Positions 11,300 through 25,818 of a stretch of DNA of 64,000 nucleotides are shown piece by piece (within the stretch, counting starts at the first letter, position 1; each line of letters begins with the position of its first letter). The position numbers and the translations under genes were made by a program. The notes beneath the pieces are model-generated. The model was not told where the DNA came from, searched no databases, and saw only the letters and a list, made by a program, of their open reading frames with translations. The DNA comes from Psoroptes ovis (taxonomy: Eukaryota > Arthropoda > Arachnida > Sarcoptiformes > Psoroptidae): contig PQWQ01000004.1 in NCBI GenBank assembly GCA_002943765.1, positions 1,240,001 to 1,304,000 of the forward strand, read 5' to 3'.

Positions 11300-11379
11300 T
11301 AATGTTGTCCGAAAAGTTCTTGCCGATTTTCCGATGATTTTCTACGATATAACCAGCAAAAACTTTTCGGACAGCCTAA
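11300..11379 (+). mobile_element. 80-bp palindromic MITE, core type A
   Basis: The left tip has diverged (TAATGTTGTCCGAAAAG) and the right tip ends CAGCCTAA, with TA on both sides. The centre GATTTTCTACGATATAACC is the clearest copy of the type-A core. Confidence 0.86.
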
Positions 11380-13096
11380 TAAAATTGTGAATAATTCATC
11401 ACGATAATAAATAATTCAAATCACGATGTAATTATCACATTTCCCTTCATATAAGAATTTTTCAATTATTAATTTCCTTAGGATTTTAGAAAAATGAAAA
11501 ATTTTGATTCTATTAGGTTGTTGGCTGTTGATGAATACTGATTGATTTGTACATATTTGATGGTAATATTCGATGAAGTAAATAATTTTTTTTTTTTTTT
11601 TGAAAAATTGTAAATAACAATTTGTCCATACACACAGATTCACACACACACACACCAATAGTTCACCATGTTGTTCACCATGCATTTCAAATCAATTCAA
11701 TTCAATTCAACTCATTTAAGATCGTGAAAGTCATTAATTTTTTTTTCGAATAAATTTTCATTCCGATTCGCTGTTTGAATTCTTTTGAAAATTTGCTTTT
11801 GAATTCAACCAACAAATATCCAATAATCAAAAATGAATCAAATACAAATGTTTTTGACTTTTTTCCTAGTTTCTAAGCATCAAAAACTCTTTGATGCCTT
11901 GAAATCATTTTTATTTTATTTTCTTGGGAATTTTTTTCGTAGGGAAATTCTCCCGATTCTTCTCAATTGCGAACAGATGGGAGGTAATTGGCAAACTTTG
12001 AGCATAATTAATCGATTATAAATTATTATTATTATTATGGTGATTAATTGATTTTAGAAAATTGCCTTAATAAATCATTGATTAATTGTTGAAATTAATG
12101 TATGAATGAATAATTTTTAGACTTTTCTATTCTCCTGCAAAATTCAACGGTCATTGAATACTGGAAGAGATATTTTGTTGATTAATTTGCGATATTGAAG
12201 ATGAATGAGTGAATACAACATTGATTCATTCCATATTCTTTTCCAATTTGCTTTGAATCGTTCAATTTGCTTTTGCAACAAATTGTATCATCATTCAAAA
12301 ATATTATTTTTCATTCGTTTGTTTGTTCAACAAATCGCCAATCGTTTTGCATTCAGCTAACTTCAATCAATGATGCTGTATGCTTGGCTAAATTTATGTT
12401 TTGGAATGTTTATTTTTCTGATATTGACACATTTACACCGAAAAATAATAAGGAATGAGACATGAATACATAAATAAATATTTATTCAGATTCAGATTCA
12501 CACATATATATCGAAACCAGAAAATGATCAAATTTTCAATTTTGGAAATAAAAAATATGTAACATTACCGAATGTAATGTGTGTGTGAACAAATACAAAA
12601 ACCCGAAAATCAATCAAATATCGAACCACTTCAATCAATGAATCAATCAATCAATGTGTTTTATTGATTTATTATTGATATTGAATTTCACATTCAAATA
12701 ATGCACCTTGAGCGGTAGATGGAGCCAAGCCAAGCTTAAAACAATTATTGGCAGCTAATAATCGTGAGATTTTTCAATTATTTTTGAATTGAAAAAATTC
12801 AAAAATAATTTCATGTCATTAAAAACATTGTTTTTGAATTGAACACAGTGAAGCCTTTAGAACAAAAGATTTTCAAAAAAAAAACTTATTTGATTTAATT
12901 TTTTTCAAAATTTTAAATGAAAAAATAAAATGCAATTAACGAGTTTTTAAATTGCAGCAAATGCAACAGCAACAGAAATAATGCTTCATGGAATATGGAA
13001 GTGTGTGTTTTATGGGTGATGAAAACATAACTTTTAAATAACGAATCAGACGAATACATACGAAGAATAACAACAAATAATATTCATGGCTTTTTA

Positions 13097-13178
13097 TTAG
13101 GTTGTCCCATAAGTTCTTGACGTTTTTCAAATGAAAAAAAAATTTAAAAAAACGGCAAGAACTTATGGGACAACCTAA
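13097..13178. mobile_element. 82-bp palindromic MITE, core type C
   Basis: CCCATAAGTTCTTG tips pair almost perfectly. The centre is only A/T with AAATG, so the hairpin can close nearly to the loop. TA duplications lie at both ends. Confidence 0.88.
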
Positions 13179-15286
13179 TACATGCGAACATTTAATGAAA
13201 TTTGCACTGAATTTGCACTGAAAATTTGCATTCATTTCTCTCTCCATTTCTCACCAATGAAACATCAAAGAACAAAAGACAAGTTTTGTGATTTTTTTCT
13301 CATTTTCATTTATGAAATTCATTTAATCATTTTTAATTGATTTTCATTTTTTGAAAATGAAAATAATTATTTTTTCAATTTCAATTTCAATTTTTTCTAA
13401 AATGTAAATGCAAACGAGTTTGAAATAATCATTTTAAATTTAAATTTAAAATTTTTAAATGAAAAAATTTGAAAAAAAAATTAAATGTTTTCAATTACTT
13501 TTGCAGCAGCTAATCAAGCTTCAAATATTACAATCATAATACAATCAAGACTACCAAAATCGATATTCACATTTACCATCTATGCATATGGTAAATGCGA
13601 GAAATATGAAATCATTGTTTCAAAGCAATGAGCTAAAAGCGTTGGTATAAGTGAAATAATGGCACAGAATTTGTAACGAATTAGACCGAGTCGGACCAAA
13701 TATGGACCAAATTGAACAAATGAACAAATAAACAAACCAACAAACGAATCGGATCTAAATCTAATCTACAAAATGGATTTTTGTAGAAAAAGAAAAAATT
13801 TGTTTGCGGTTTTTGTATTTGATTCTTATTTGTTAATGCTTCACTCTTTCATGTCTTTGTATTTATTTCAATCAGAAAATGGAATTAACTGAATTGAATT
13901 CTGTGATTTTTTGTGTCTAATTTTATGGTTTGGTTTTGAAAATCAAAGCAAAATACAAATCAAATTGAATAACACTAAATGACAAGTGTTTGAAATCTTT
14001 TTTTTTTGCTTTTTTTTGCATTTTTTCAATCCTACAAACCCTTGAATGTACACAAACACACAGACAGAGAGAAATAATGTTTCAATTCAATATGAATTCA
14101 AGAATGAACAACAACAACAGCCGCAACAACAATAACGAAGAAAAATAACATTCATTGAATTTCATTATTCATTTTTTGTTTCATTCATTTTGTTTTGTTT
14201 CAATTGCTTTGAAATTTTCATTTTGATTTAAAATGTGAAAACATTTGACATTTTGAAGACTATTTGTGTGCGTGTGTGTTTGTGTGTTTTTGTGTATTTG
14301 GCATATTTTTTCTTAAAGATCAAAATGGCATATACCACATACATATATCAATGTGGAAAATGCAACGAAAAGTATTTACAAATTTCGTAAAATAGATGAA
14401 TGTAATTCATTTTTACGATAAACAAGTTATTTATTTATTTATTAACAATTTATTTGAAATTAATTACAATGGAATATAATTAATAAATCATTAATTATTT
14501 GGCAAATTATTTTCCATTATTTATGAATGACGAATGTTTCTAGTCTGTTTTGTTTTGGCTTTGATTTGATTTTAGTTTTGTTGTTTTTTTTTTGTTGGCA
14601 GTGTGATTTGTTTCAATTCAATTTGATTTATATTTCATTTATTTTATATTTTTCATATTTGATATTTCACTTTGATACTTTCACAAAATAGCCGCTTGAC
14701 CCGCTTGTTTTTGGTTTGTTTTAGGGGGCCAAAAATTTTTTTTTGTAGCGAAAAATAAAGATTCAAGCCTCGACAGTCTTATAAGCAGCAGCAGCAACAA
14801 CAACAACAGAATCTTAAATCATTTCAATTATTTTCAGTCTCAGTGTGTTTCGGCACAATGTTTCTGATTGTTGTGAATTTGATTTTGTTGATTTTGAAAA
14901 TGGATAGGGGGAAAAATAGGAAAATTGTCCGAAATTTTCAATTTTTTTTTTCGTCTTTTACTAATATTACTCCCCTCTCTCATACTATTTACTTGGCTGG
15001 TTACATTTGTGTTACATTTTTTGTTGTTGTTGTTGTTGTTGATAAATGATTATCGAAGAAAATAGAAAAAAAAAAGAAAAAAAAATCGAAACACAATTAT
15101 TGATTGAATTATTATTGATTTGTTATTATTATTATTATTTTACAATTTACAATTGAATTATTATTGAAATATTATTATTATTATTATTACATTACAGTTA
15201 TTTTCTATTTCAATTTGCTGTTTATTATTATTCTTTATAATAACAATAAATTATTTCAAATGTAAGATTTAAAATTGTGGAAAATT

Positions 15287-15373
15287 GAACGGGGGGGTAA
15301 ATATTGAAAAGAGGACGAGAAAATTCCGAAGGGGGAGGTAGAACATTGAAGGAGGAAGGGAAGAAAAATTGAA
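15287..15373 (+). repeat. Purine-rich / G-run tract
   Basis: Plus strand is almost all A and G, with a run of seven G (around 15291-15297) and further GGGGG and GGAGGAAGGG blocks. It is unlike the surrounding T-rich DNA. It may adopt triplex or quadruplex structure; no function is evident. Confidence 0.5.
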
Positions 15374-16169
15374 TTTTTATTATTTTTTGATCAATGGAGG
15401 ATAGATAGAATGGTGAAAATTTTTGACAGAATTCTTGTGTTGAAGGGGGGATTTGTCCATTATTTTCAATCGGGTATATGTGAAGAATAGCTCAGTCAAA
15501 ATATTTTATTTTTTCATGAAAAAATAAAAAAATAAAGTGCAAAAAATGTGCTGAAAATGACCGAAAGTAAAATCGAAAAAATGTTTTAAAAAAATAAAAA
15601 ATAAAATCAAATAAAATAAAAATCAATCGAAATCAATCGATGTTTCAATATTATTATTATTGCTATTATTATTATTATTATCAAAATACCAATAATTCAA
15701 TGGGCATTTTTTCCACTATTTTTTCAATGAAAAACAGAATAAATAAATGGAATAAAATCTCACATCTTTATCGTTATTTTTATTTGTGAAAAATACAAAA
15801 CTTGACCATCAATGACAACATGGCCATTCGTAATTCACATACCAATGGTAAATAAATAAAATTACCATTGAAAAATAGAAGAATAAACTGCCAGAAAATG
15901 ATAATATAATGGTAATAATCATAGCGATAATAACGACGATAATAATAATCGTAACAAATAACAATAATCATTATCAACATCATCATCATCGTGATCATGA
16001 TCGTCATGATCATTTTCATCTAAAAATGATGATAATAATTTTAAATGTTCTGCAGCTACACTGAATGTATGAATAAACGAATGAATGTATGGATATATGG
16101 ACGAAAATTTATTTTTTTAAAAAATATTTTAAAACATATTTGTCTTCGAATGTTTCATACCGATATTTA

Positions 16170-16249
16170 TTAGGTTGTCCGGAAAGTTCTTGCCGATTTT
16201 CTTATGATTTTCAACGGTATAAACTGCAAAAACTTTACGGACAACCTAA
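16170..16249 (+). mobile_element. 80-bp palindromic MITE, core type A
   Basis: TTAGGTTGTCCGGAAAG tip, right tip ...GGACAACCTAA, TA on both sides. The centre GATTTTCAACGGTATAAAC is a type-A variant. Confidence 0.88.
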
Positions 16250-16920
16250 TATTATTTGCACTAAGATGATGATGCATAGATTCGTAGATGCACAGATAAA
16301 TACATAAATATATCACACAAATATTTATACAGATATCACTTGGATATATGAGCATTTAAATGTATTGAATTACTTCAGTGATTTGAAATTGAAAATCATT
16401 TTCATTTAGACATTCTTATGACTTCTTATAACGATGAATCTTTGTAATAATAACACAAGAAATACGATCATTTGAAAATGATTATTTTATTTTTTTTTTT
16501 TTTTTTTTGAGAATAAAAAATGGGAGCATTTTGTTTTTTGTTTTTTTCAAATTTTAAATTAAGTTCAATTGCTCCCAGTTCACTATCACTTATTGCACAA
16601 TTGGATCCAATTTTCAGGATCAAATATTCACCGATACATTTACAATCGAGCCACACAACAAACACATACAAAATACGTGTGTTTATTTGTTTATGTGTTG
16701 TTGGTGATAGTGATATGAACTCGGTGGTCTACGAGAATTTTGGTTCAGATTTTAAAATATAAAATTTCAATGATTCTTCGAAGAAATCACTGAGAAATAA
16801 AAGTTGTAAAATTTTATATTCTTCCCATAATAAAAAACTAAATAGACCGAATTGAATTGAAATTTATTTAAAAATTCCTAACTTTAAAAAAACTTTTTTA
16901 TGATTATTTCGATAAATAAA

Positions 16921-16975
16921 GTTGTTTTGTTTGTTTGTTTGTTTGTTTGTTTTGTTTGTTTGTTTGTTTGTTTGT
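16921..16975 (+). repeat. (GTTT)n microsatellite
   Basis: About 55 bp of GTTT units with two GTTTT interruptions. Similar shorter tracts occur at 26796-26820 and 30315-30340. Confidence 0.9.
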
Positions 16976-17490
16976 CAATTTCTACCGAATCATTCTTCTT
17001 TGTCTAAAACATTAGATATAAATGTTCAAATCAAATCAAATGATTCAAATGATTGAATCGTTTAGGACATTACATTTTTGCAAGGAATTGAAACGTAAAT
17101 GGCAAAATTTCGGTTGATTTCTTTGATATTTTCTCGCTGATATTCGAGTTCAATACAAACATTTTTTTTTGTTCGATTTGACAATCTTATCAGTGAAATG
17201 ATATTTGGGAAATTTTTCTTTTTTAACCAAAGAAAAAAAAGTGGAAAAATTTTAGTTTATTTCACATTTTTTTTCAGGGATGATAAACACACATAAACGA
17301 TTCTATTCGATCATCATTATTTGATTCCAAAAATGATTTCAAAGCGATTGAAATTTGATGTTTTTTTTCTTGGTTTGAAATTTTTATTTTTTTCATTTAT
17401 TTATTTTCTTAAATATCAGCAAAATATCTTTGAAATATTATCAAGGAAGAAAAAATGAGAGAAATTCTTGTATTTCGCATTTCGCATATA

Positions 17491-17570
17491 TTAGATTGTC
17501 CGATAAGTTTTTGCCGATTTTCTCATTATCTCCTATGATATAACCGGCAAAAACTTTTCGGACGACCTAA
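17491..17570 (+). mobile_element. 80-bp palindromic MITE, core type A
   Basis: TTAGATTGTCCGATAAG tip (the same two changes as the copy at 609), right tip ...GGACGACCTAA, TA on both sides. Centre ...CCTATGATATAACCGGC. Confidence 0.88.
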
Positions 17571-18462
17571 TAATATTTTCTATCTCAGCAATAATCAATG
17601 AATTCATTCGATGAATGGATTCAAATGAATGAATGGATTCATTCGATGAATGAATTTGTAATTTTCGTTTGAAAATTACAAATTTTTCCAATTTCACAGA
17701 AAATCTCACAAAATTTACAAACAACTACACTATCAGCAGCAGCAACAACAACATCAAATCATAAACCACATTTGATTCATTTGAAATGAATTATTTTCTC
17801 GATTATTCTTATTGCCTTTGCAATAAATACGAATAAATGAATGAAATCAGAGAAAAATGAATGAATGAATGAATAAATGAACGAATGAATCAATGAATAA
17901 ATAAATAAATTCTTTGATTTTTTCAAATTTTGATGAGAATAAACAACAACCTTACATCATTCAATAAAATAATTCAAAAAAATACCCGTATAACACTAAT
18001 AATAATAGCGAATAATGAATAATAATTTCTTGAAAATGAACACACACGAAAAAAATGAAATTATAATGAAATTTCACCATCTTTCTTCCATCTTCAATCT
18101 TAAATTGTTCAATTTTTCTATATTTATCATTATTTCTTACGAGAAAAATTATTATTCAATGATTTTCATTATTCAATGAAATCAATCATGCAAAACATCA
18201 TTTTTTTCTACTTCTCCAAAATAACAAATGATGATGATGATGATGAGACTCGATTGCTTACATTGCTTACTATTCATTTTATTTTGTTCATTTTTCTTTT
18301 ACCCTTCATCCAACAATTCATTTGACGTAAATGAATCTTATTTTTCACCATTCTTTTCAGAGGTTTTGTGGGTATGATCAACCCAAATAATCAACCAACA
18401 ACAACAGCAGCAACAGCAGCAGCAGCAGCAAAGGTTTTGAAGAAATTATTTGCCAAATAATA

Positions 18463-18542
18463 TTAGGTTGTCCTGAAAGTTTTTGTAGATTTACTGTTTG
18501 AAAAACATGTGATAATCGGCAAAAACTTTTTGGACAACCCAA
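18463..18542 (-). mobile_element. 80-bp palindromic MITE, core type B, inverted
   Basis: The centre TTTACTGTTTGAAAAACAT is the reverse complement of the core at 10571. TA precedes the left tip; the right tip ends ACCCAA and the right TA is lost. Confidence 0.85.
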
Positions 18543-19426
18543 TTCAATTTCTTTGCCAAAAATAATAATTTGTATTCTTATGATTTTAATTTATTTTTTA
18601 TTTTTTCTGCAATCTATTCATTAGTAGTAATACAATGATTTGAATTAATAAAAAAAATCGTGATTCACACAATTGCAGATTTGTAAAATTGTAAAATTAC
18701 TGATTTACAATTTTCAAAAATCAAAATCTGAGTAGAAAAAATTAAAGAAAATAAATAAATCGAATAAAATAAATTCAAAAACTGATTGTCTCCAGAATTA
18801 TAAATAATAATAAAATTAAGAAATTCTTCAAATGAATTTCTGGTTGGTTGTTCTATTCTGATTGGCTTGAAGAATAATAATGAACCTCTCTTTGATATTC
18901 ATTATTCCATTTTTAAAATATTTCAAATTTTTTTAGAATTTCAAATTTCAAGAAAAATATTTTGATTAAAGAATTTCTTATTTCTTCTTTTCCCCAAATT
19001 TTCATGCATAAAATCTGATACAAATTTGGGAAGAATAAGAACAGAATTTAAGGATTCAAAGATTCAAAGAGGTTTCAAAGAAAATTCAAAAAAGATTCAA
19101 AGAAGAAAATTCAACGAAAAGCTTCTCCGATTTAAAATTTCCATCAGAGAAAAAAATAAAATCGAAATAATCAAATGTCATATTATTCATATGTTCGGAT
19201 AAATGAATAAACAAATGAACAATTTGATGAATGAATGAATGAATGAACAAATAAATGAATAAATAAATAAATAAATTCGATGCAAAAGAATCACATCGCA
19301 TAAATAATGAAATTGTCACAATGAGAAAAAAAACGAAAGAAATAAAAAAATGAAATGACATATTGTATCATTGTATATTCATGTTTATTTATTTATTCAT
19401 ATTTATAAATAATAGAAATGTATGTA

Positions 19427-19507
19427 TTAGGCTGTCCGCAAAGTTTTTGCCAGTTATATCGTAGAAAATCATTGAAAAATAGGCCGAAAACTTTTCGGAC
19501 GACCTAA
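19427..19507 (-). mobile_element. 81-bp palindromic MITE, core type A, inverted
   Basis: The centre TTATATCGTAGAAAATCA is the reverse complement of the type-A core. Tips TTAGGCTGTCCGCAAAG and ...CGGACGACCTAA lie between TA duplications. Confidence 0.87.
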
Positions 19508-22500
19508 TACAAACTTATTTGTACTAATATTCACTTGAATTTCATGTCTATATATTTACGAATATGAATAAATAAATATAAATTCATCGATAATTTATTA
19601 TTGCAATGATTGTCAACGAATGCATATTTGGTCCAAATTGTGTACACCGACATATCATCACAGCCAATGCCATTGAATTGTTTCAATACAAAACACTTTG
19701 AGTGTCGCTTACTTCTGTTTTTTGGTTTTGTCTTTGATTCAAAAATACCATCAGTATTTAGGGTGCGAAATGTGCAATAGCAAAACCGCAACAAACAAAA
19801 AACCTTTGTTCGGCCACATACAATCTAATTTATTTTCTGAGAATTTCGCTTTCGCTCATTCAATTTCATTTGTGACATAATGATGATAAAATGGAAAATT
19901 TTAAATCTTAATTTTTTCTTTAAAATTTGGAAAATTTAATTTTGACATATGATGAGTTTATGAAATGATAATGATAGCAATAATAATAATAATAATGAAT
20001 CTTAAGCCTTTTGAAAGGCTTGAAGCCTTTGAAAGTTTGAAAGTTTCAAAATTTTAAAATTTTAAAATTTTCAAAATTTTTAAAAATTTAAGAGCCTAAG
20101 AATTTGAGAATTTTGAAAATTTTCAAAATAAAAACTTGTGAAATACATTGTCTAATACTAAGGGGTATTTATTAATTTTTACATCTCATTTCTTTTTTTT
20201 TTTTTGGGTTTCAAATGTGACAAAAATGTCTGTGAAATACCAGAAAACAAAACAAAACCAAAAAAAGGATAATGAGATAGCTGAAGATGATGAAATTTTC
20301 AAAATTTTTCTGTTTCTCATTTTCACGAGAATTATTTTTTATTATCAGAAATTTTGCACCGACAAAATTCCTTTGAGATTCATTTCTTCTTAAGTTTTAT
20401 TTATGTGAGCATAATAAGGAGAATAATGAGTGTTGGAACACAACGACTTGAAACAACAAAAATCCGGAACAAAGTGAAAATTTCATTATTTTTTTTTCAA
20501 CCAACCAAAATAAAATTTAATTGATGACACATTTTCTCAAAAAAAAAAAAAAACAAATGAGAAAGAATTACCGAAATGAAATGAATGAATGAATGAAATG
20601 AAAATGAGCTCTCATTTATTATTATGGGTCCCATTTGGATTTGATATATATAATATATATGTGTATTTTTCCATTGAATTTTGGCTAAGGCTTAAAGTTT
20701 TCTTGCTTTTTTTTTAATGATTCTTCTTCTTCTTCATCAACAAAAGTGATTACCCCTGTTTCATGGCTTTAAAAATTTTGAAAAGTTTCTTTCATTTTTT
20801 TCTCATTTAAACAAAAGGATATTCAAAAAATTAATAATAACCACCACCACTGATGATGAACATCCTGATTAAATCACAGGTATTACACAGCGAATAATGA
20901 TAATGAATGGATTTGTATGATAATAATGTTTTGTTTGTTTTTGAGTAACAACATTTTCATCATGGAATAAAATATCCATTTAATTTTAATGGATGTAACT
21001 TGTAACTACTTGAATGAAAAAATAAATAAATACAGCCTTATTTACTAGAGATATGACCCTTGTAAACCAACATTAAAATTTCAAATTTTCCAAATTAAAA
21101 TTACAAGTTTTTCTTTTTCTTCAATGTTTCAAAGTTACTTAAAAGGGACATAACTGTAAAAATAAATGAATGTAAATCTTGGATTTTTGCGAAAGTCTTG
21201 AAAAATTGATGAAACAAGAATTGAAAAAATGGAGAAAAATAAATAAACAAGATCAAAAATGAAATCAAAATAAGATCAAAAATGAAAATGAAAAACTTTT
21301 ATTTCATTGTAATCATCATCATCATATAAATTTATTTATCTATGAATGGTATAAATTAAATCAAATGTATTTATTTATTAAAATGAAAATCTTTTTGAAA
21401 ATAAATCTTTTTATTTTATTTTATTTTATTTTTTTTTTGTTTCAATTCTCTGCACCAAGAAAAAATAGAAAAGAAAAAACTGCAAATTGATCTGCAACTC
21501 ATACATTACACCCGAATACTCCCTCACTCACTGACTCACTCGCTCATTCTACCATCCTTAATCACCCTTTTGATAATGATTATTTATTTATTTATTTATT
21601 TATTCGTTTATTTATATTTGTATGTTTCATTATTTTATTTCATTTTACCAAATGAGAAACGAAGAGTAAAACTTGAAAGTTTGGAAGAAACTTTCAAACA
21701 CAAAAATAAACAATGATAAAAATTTATGTATTAATATTAATAATAATAATGATGATGATGATGATAATATTAATTTGGACCATTTTTACCCTTTCAGAGA
21801 GAAAAATTAATACAAACAGGCACGCAAACAGTTACAACAACAACAGCAAAGATCTTGGCTGTAAAATTGTATAAAAACTTGCATTTTGCATACCCCTTTT
21901 GGGTGCTGAATGTCAGATATACTGAAAACCTTAACTAAACATTAAATAAACTTGACTAAACCTTAACTAAAGTTGACTAAAAACTACTAAAAAATTGATG
22001 ATAATGACAATGACGATATGATAATAACAAATAAATGATTATCAAGAATTATTATCACGACAATATAAATGAACGTAAAATTATTATCATTAATTTTAAG
22101 AAAAAAAAACATTTAAACAACATTATTATCAGCGAAAGTACAAATAAATATATAAATAAATAACTGTGTTATATAAACCATTATTATTATTATTATTATT
22201 GATAAACCTTTCAATAATAATAACCTTTCAAATACGAAAAATAACTATAGCTTTTGAAGATTAAATTTTAATGAAATCAAATTGCCCATTGACTTTGGCA
22301 ATTTATTTCAAAGTGAAAATTCATAAAGTGAAAAAATTTTCGAGCTAAGAACTTGAGACTGAAAATGAAATGAAAAAAAGACACACAAATACTTTGTTGA
22401 TGATGCTTTGGGGCTTCAAAGTATTTGTGCTTGTATTGCTGCTATTGCAATATAAGCAGAAATATTGGACAAATTTAGAAACAATAAAAAACGAATTGAA

Positions 22501-22658
22501 ACAATTCATTTCGCCAATTTACTTTCAAAACCAATTTCAAATTACAACTATTATGAATATTAATTGAAATCATTGAAAATGATAATCATTATAATCATTG
22601 TTATTATGATTATGCATTTTATTATACATAATAATTTACTAGAATATGAATGAATATA

Positions 22659-22738
22659 ATCAGTCGTCCTGAAAGTTTTTGCCAATTTTCAAATGTTTTT
22701 CAACTAGTAAATCGGCAGAAACTTTCCGGACAACCTAA
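22659..22738 (+). mobile_element. 80-bp palindromic MITE, core type B
   Basis: The left tip has decayed (ATCAGTCGTCCTGAAAG) but TA flanks are kept at 22657-22658 and 22739-22740. Centre CAAATGTTTTTCAACTAG. Confidence 0.86.
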
Positions 22739-23519
22739 TATATTCATGTTATTATTATTATTATTAGCATTTTATATTAGATTATATCATTATTATTATT
22801 ATAAATATAAATTTATTCATTTATTTATTCAGTTATTTATTCATTCATTTTATATATTGTACAATTTTTAATAATTTAATGGGTATTCAAAGGATTTTTT
22901 TGTTTTGAGTTTTTTTTTTACTTCGTAGAATTCAGAATTGAATTGAATCCATTTATTTTTATAAAAAAAATAAATGCTTAATAATAATGAAATTTATTCA
23001 TTTGTTAATACTGTATTATACATACATACATGTATTCCATAGAATTGATGCACAGCAAACAAACATTATCTTAATATTATAATTTATTGTTATGATTTCA
23101 AGTTATTATCGTCATTATAACTATCGTTAATATCAACATTATTATTATCATCATCTGTATGTCATACAAATTGATGTGAATAGAAACTAGCAGAAAAAAT
23201 CTGGCAAAAAATAAAAAATTCAAAGAAATTTTCCGGAAAATTAAGAATATTAGCGCAGAATGCTTCCATGTTATCAAATATATACGTCTTGGCGTTAAAA
23301 TGAAATCCTTTTAAAAATTTTGAAAAAATAATAAAATGAATGAATGAAATAGATTCAATCATATTAAGTGTTTTGATTTAATTTGAATTTGATTTTATTT
23401 ATTTTAAAACAAAGCATAAAAATATCCGAATCAAAATCAAAATAATAAACAAGTCAAAGTTTACAGAAAAAACGTGATATGATTCTCAAAATAATCAAAA
23501 TAATTCTCTTGTGATATTC

Positions 23520-23554
23520 TGCTGATTGTATTTAACAAGTAAATACAATCAGCA
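23520..23554. repeat. Perfect 14-bp hairpin
   Basis: TGCTGATTGTATTT pairs exactly with AAATACAATCAGCA across a 7-nt loop (AACAAGT). It is not related to the MITE tips. No neighbouring gene explains it. Confidence 0.7.
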
Positions 23555-25234
23555 ATGAGAATTATCATCGAAAAATGCTTAAAAATCCTTATACTTTTGA
23601 TTTATGAAAAATTGAAATCATTTCAAAAGACTAAGGACAACAGGAAGACCTCGAAAAATGAAAATAAAGGAAATTTCATTTATCATTTTTCACTCTCTCA
23701 AAATTACAATTGACCATTTTTCGACCAAATCGTTGGTCATTTGTTTGGTCAACCTTACAACTTCGAAAAACAAGCGAACCAGCAAACCATTGAAAACAAT
23801 GGAAAATTTTTTTCACAAGTTTTACTGTGTGTCATTTGACATTTAGAGTTTGTCGATTTATAGTCGACAAGTACAACAACAAATTTGTGCTCGAAACAAC
23901 AACAACAACAAACGACTACAAAATTGTGTATCATCAAAAAAACATTTTTGAAAAAAAGTTTTTTCGCCATTTTGATTTTTTTGATTTTTCAGGGTTTTCA
24001 GGGTTTCAAAGTCTTACTAGGAGTGATGAAACTATTATTTTCAAATAATGATAATGATAATAATGACAATATAAAAGTTTGATTTCAAAGCCAAGTAAAA
24101 AAATGGAAATAAATTCATATATCATTGAAAACAATGTTTTTTTTTCTCGGGTGAAACAACAATTGCTGTTGTTTCAAAGGCACATTGGATTCTGTTTTGG
24201 CTGCTATGGTTGTTGGATAGCATCCTGAAACAATGAAAATAATGACAATAACAATAATCTCGTATATCACCGTATTCAGGAATCATTTGAATCATGAATC
24301 GAAAAGCAGAATAAACAAAAATTTTGGAAAAAATCAGCGGGATTTTACTGCTCAGCTGAGTTTTATTTTCATTTCAAATTTTGCTCATATTTCGCTTAGG
24401 GTTTCAGCCTCGAAATAAATAATGATGATGCACCATATGAAATTCGGTGCTTACGCCAAAGGTTCATAGGGTTTGAGATTCAGTTTATTTACTTCTCTGA
24501 TTCTTTTCTACGAGTCTTTTGCTCTCTCAGAAATTTCAAAATATTCAAGAATTTTAATGAAATTCAAACACAGAGAAATTCATGAATTCATGTTCGTTTA
24601 TTTATTTATTTATTTTATATTTAACATTTTACATTCAAAGAATACATGAAAATTTATTTACATTGTCATTATCATTTGCGAAAGAAAATTGGAATTTTCT
24701 TGGGTAAATTTGAATTTTTTCTCGACTATTTTCGCTGTACTTTAAGTCGATTTATCTATGACATTATTGTACACCCACACCGAACATCGAACAGAACCAT
24801 TGACATTGTTTGCATCTGAAAACTAATATCGAAAACATGTCAAAATGTTTCGCTGTTCAATTTTGATTTTGATTGAAGTCTATCAATGTTTCATCGGCTT
24901 CAGCAGCTTCAATAGCTCCAGAAGCTCCGATGACTTAATGTTTTCAATGAGTTTCATCGACTTTGAATGTAAGTAATCGCTGCAGACATGGATTATTTCA
25001 TTTGGAATTCGTTTATTTTTTCTCGAAAAAAGAAAATTACTACGGAAAAAATTGCATTCGAAAGCAAAGTTTTCACTTTTTTCGTTTTCCGAAGATGATA
25101 TTTCGAAATACAAAAGAAAATTGCAAAGTTTCTGTCAATTTTTCAATAGATTTATTCCATTCATTCATTCAAATTCAAAATGCTTTGATTGATTTGCTTG
25201 ATCGATTGTCTTTGAGTGTTATGGAAATTTTCTA

Positions 25235-25315
25235 TTAGGTTGTCCCATAAGTTCTTGTCGTTTTTTAAATTAGAAAAAAAGGAAAAAAAAGGCAAGAACT
25301 TATGGGACAACTCAA
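25235..25315. mobile_element. 81-bp palindromic MITE, core type C
   Basis: CCCATAAGTTCTTG tips with right end ...GGGACAACTCAA, TA on both sides. The centre is an A/T-rich loop. Confidence 0.87.
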
Positions 25316-25738
25316 TATTTAAAGAATTCAAAGATTTTCAATTCAGAAAAGTTTTGAAATTTTCTTCTGCTTTGATTCATTTCGAAATTTTCCTCATTTC
25401 ATCATCATCATCATTATTAAATGTCTTAATATATTTATTTAAAATTTATAATAAACAAATCAAAATCAAATCAAATCATCAGAAAAAGAAAATTTAAGAA
25501 AATTTGAGAAAATTGAAAAAATTGAAAAAAAAGTTTTTACCACTTCATTACACCGAGACACACTCGCACACACACACACAAGGTGTATATGTGAGACTTT
25601 ATGCGTGTATGTTTGCTTATGTGCATTTTCTTTAAATTGGATGTAAGCACATCCGAAACAAATTTGCTAAGAAAGAAATCATCGAAATTCATATACGAGA
25701 AAAAACCCATAAAACATAAATATATTAATATCAATATA

Positions 25739-25818
25739 TTAGGTTGTCCAGAAAGTTTTTGCCGATTAGATCGTAGGGAATCATGAGAAAATCGGCAAAA
25801 ACTTATCGGACAGCCTAA
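25739..25818 (-). mobile_element. 80-bp palindromic MITE, core type A, inverted
   Basis: The centre TAGATCGTAGGGAATCATG is the reverse of the type-A core. Tips TTAGGTTGTCCAGAAAG and ...CGGACAGCCTAA, TA on both sides. Confidence 0.87.

Larger units (their letters stand above)
10382..19426. other. Gene-free AT-rich region with many hairpin MITEs
   Basis: No gene is supported. It contains palindromic MITEs at 10571, 11300, 13097, 16170, 17491 and 18463, a purine/G-rich patch (15287-15373), a (GTTT)n tract (16921-16975), (AATG)n tracts and CAG/CAA repeats (18400-18430). A small perfect 10-bp hairpin (13570-13579 with 13588-13597) is present. Remaining open frames are short and rich in F, I, K and N. 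Confidence 0.5.
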
